Source of the DNA: an uncultured Actinomycetes bacterium
GTDB lineage: Bacteria; Actinomycetota; Actinomycetes; Nanopelagicales; Nanopelagicaceae
Length of the DNA: 5,968 bases
Reading direction: 5' to 3'
Assembly: GCA_903939005.1 (NCBI GenBank)
Contig: CAJAFH010000228.1
Span: forward strand, 1-5,968
Shown here piece by piece: positions 4,356-5,968 of this stretch. Each line of letters begins with the position of its first letter. The stretch's first letter is position 1. Under the pieces are notes generated by a model. That model did not search any database and was not told where the DNA came from. It worked only from the letters and a program-made list of their open reading frames with translations. The translations under genes and the position numbers were made by a program.

Positions 4356-5968
4356 ATGAGTTCGAATCCGCAATTTGATTTCGCAAAGAGCTTTGGCCGT
4401 AAGTCAGGTGGCCCTCGAGTAAGTCCTCTTTCGATCACTGTCGGAATCTTGGTAGCTGCTGCAATCGCGCTAGTTTCTCTAAGTGGTTTTTATGCAGATT
4501 GGCTCTGGTACAAATCAGTTGATTACACCAGCGTTTGGTCAACCACGCTGTTTACTAAGGTGTATCTCTTTATTGGCTTTGGATTAATTACTTCGCTATT
4601 TGTTCTACTTAATGTTTATTTAGCATTTCGTCGTCGCCCGGTTTATGTATCAATGGCCGTCGAGAATGACAACTTAGAACGTTACCGCGCACAGCTCGAA
4701 CCGCTTCGCAAGGTTGCATTCGCGGGCGTCGGCGTAGCCGTATTTTATTTTGCCGGTACTGCCGGAACTTCACTTTGGCGTACATGGTTACTTTTCAAGA
4801 ACTCAACCGAGTTCGGTGTTAAAGATGTGCAATTTAATTTAGATATTTCTTTTTATGCCTTCCGCTTACCATTCTGGCAATCGCTAATCTCTTGGGGCTT
4901 CTCAGCTTTAATTTTGGCAATCTTGGCATCCGGCGCTGTGCATTATTTATACGGTGGCTTGCGTCCACAATCGCGACAAGATCGCAGCACGCCATTTGCA
5001 CGTGCGCAACTTTCAGTTTTGCTAGGACTAGTTGTACTTCTCAAAGGTGTGGCATATTGGTTTGATCGCTATGCACTCTCTTTGAAAGAGAACAAACTAA
5101 TTACCGGTCTAACTTATTCAGATGTAAATGCGCTATTACCTGCTAAAGCAATTTTGGCTGGCATTGCAGTTATCTGTTCGCTGCTCTTCTTTGCCAATAT
5201 CTTCCGTAAATCATGGTTCTTGCCAGCATCTGGCACAGCGCTGCTCGTGATTTCATCGGTATTAATTGCCGGCGTATATCCAGCAGCAATTCAGACTTTC
5301 CAGGTAAAACCATCTGAATCATCAAAGGAAGCACCATTTATTCAGCGCAATATTGATGCTACTCGTGAAGCTTATGATTTAAGTGGCGTTGAGATGAAAG
5401 ATTATGCAGCAACCCTTAAGACTTCTTCGGGTCAGCTAGCAAATGATGCAGCAACAATTGCAAATATTCGCTTGATGGATCCAAATGTAATTTCAGCGAC
5501 TTTCCGCCAATTGCAGCAGATCAAGCCTTACTACGCTTTCCCAGATTCACTCGATGTTGATCGTTACACCGTTAACGGCGTACAGCGCGACACTGTGGTT
5601 GCAGTTCGTGAATTAAATATCGAAGGTAATCCAAGTCGTAACTGGATTAACGATCACTTGGTTTACACCCACGGTTTCGGTTTCGTGGCAGCATTTGGTA
5701 ACACCGTTGACCTAGATGGCAAGCCAAACTTTGCAGTTGGCGATCTGCCACCAACAAAGGGCCTCGGCGAATTCCAACCACGTGTTTATTTCGGTGAGAA
5801 CGTTCCTGACTATTCAATTATTGGTGGCGTTAAAACTGATTCACCAGTTGAGTTCGATTTCCCAGATGACACCGCGGCCAATGGTCAGAAGAACTACACC
5901 TACACCGGTACCGGTGGAGTTCCAGTAGGTTCATTCTTTAACAAGTTAGTTTTTGCGATTAAGTATCA
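4356..5968 (+). CDS. UPF0182 family membrane protein, N-terminal part
   Basis: The frame is open from the ATG at 4356 to the end of the window, giving 537 codons; family members usually run to about 900-1000 residues, so the C-terminal part is missing here. After a polar start there are about seven membrane segments, roughly at 26-47, 64-90, 118-137, 172-197, 215-235, 262-282 and 287-311. A large domain follows, expected outside the cytoplasm. It shows family blocks such as PYYAFPDSLDVDRY (391-404), DTVVAVRELN (412-421), NDHLVYTHGFG (432-442), YFGE (478-481) and GVPVGSFFNKLVFAIKY (521-537). The family (COG1615) is conserved in Actinobacteria and some other phyla; its function is unknown to me. 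It follows the S16 peptidase gene on the same strand after a 104-base gap with a terminator-like structure. The pairing is common in the phylum and suggests, without proving, a shared envelope role. Confidence 0.95.
   Translation, partial: MSSNPQFDFAKSFGRKSGGPRVSPLSITVGILVAAAIALVSLSGFYADWLWYKSVDYTSVWSTTLFTKVYLFIGFGLITSLFVLLNVYLAFRRRPVYVSMAVENDNLERYRAQLEPLRKVAFAGVGVAVFYFAGTAGTSLWRTWLLFKNSTEFGVKDVQFNLDISFYAFRLPFWQSLISWGFSALILAILASGAVHYLYGGLRPQSRQDRSTPFARAQLSVLLGLVVLLKGVAYWFDRYALSLKENKLITGLTYSDVNALLPAKAILAGIAVICSLLFFANIFRKSWFLPASGTALLVISSVLIAGVYPAAIQTFQVKPSESSKEAPFIQRNIDATREAYDLSGVEMKDYAATLKTSSGQLANDAATIANIRLMDPNVISATFRQLQQIKPYYAFPDSLDVDRYTVNGVQRDTVVAVRELNIEGNPSRNWINDHLVYTHGFGFVAAFGNTVDLDGKPNFAVGDLPPTKGLGEFQPRVYFGENVPDYSIIGGVKTDSPVEFDFPDDTAANGQKNYTYTGTGGVPVGSFFNKLVFAIKY

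Noticed and set aside
5716..5928. Plus-strand open frame of 70 codons near the right end
   Set aside because: It lies out of frame inside the UPF0182 coding sequence, whose conserved blocks run through this stretch.

Overview
The window is a piece of actinobacterial chromosome. The order M48-type metallopeptidase, DUF2342 zincin-like protein, membrane-anchored S16 (Lon-like) peptidase and UPF0182 membrane protein, with a DUF5679 zinc ribbon and an apparent ThiF/TOMM-leader-binding-type gene alongside, is a neighbourhood I know from Actinomycetota. Base composition is low to moderate for that phylum (36% G+C in hand-counted 100-base blocks at 1381-1480 and 2041-2140). Genes are short and tightly packed, and the S16 peptidase has lost its PDZ domain. 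This suggests a streamlined lineage such as freshwater Nanopelagicales (acI); the exact lineage is inference.

Layout. Positions 1-3091 read on the minus strand. In transcription order they carry the DUF2342 protein (1685-3091), an M48/YgjP-like metallopeptidase (867-1490, with a good sigma70-type promoter), a 53-residue DUF5679 zinc ribbon (562-723) with its own terminator, and the first 119 codons of a probable ThiF-like protein (1-357, cut by the window edge). From 3214 on, everything reads on the plus strand: a 72-residue single-pass membrane protein, the S16 peptidase starting directly after its stop codon, and the first 537 codons of a UPF0182 membrane protein (4356 to the end). The 122-base gap at 3092-3213 is a divergent promoter region.

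Functionally the set looks like envelope and protein quality control: two zincin-type proteins and one membrane-anchored serine-lysine peptidase beside a large membrane protein of unknown role. The DUF2342 protein has lost both histidines at the place of the zinc motif, so it may not be a protease.

No gap exceeds 300 bases, but three short gaps are rich in predicted RNA structure. The gap at 1491-1684 holds a plus-strand hairpin set with a strong terminator and a competing upstream stem, although no plus-strand gene is nearby: a candidate small RNA or attenuator. The gap at 724-866 holds a possible pseudoknot, a perfect 14-bp palindrome and a switch-like pair of hairpins overlapping the Shine-Dalgarno of the zinc-ribbon gene. 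The gap at 4252-4355 holds a terminator-like structure just before the UPF0182 gene. I saw no tRNA, rRNA, CRISPR array, transposase or insertion sequence.
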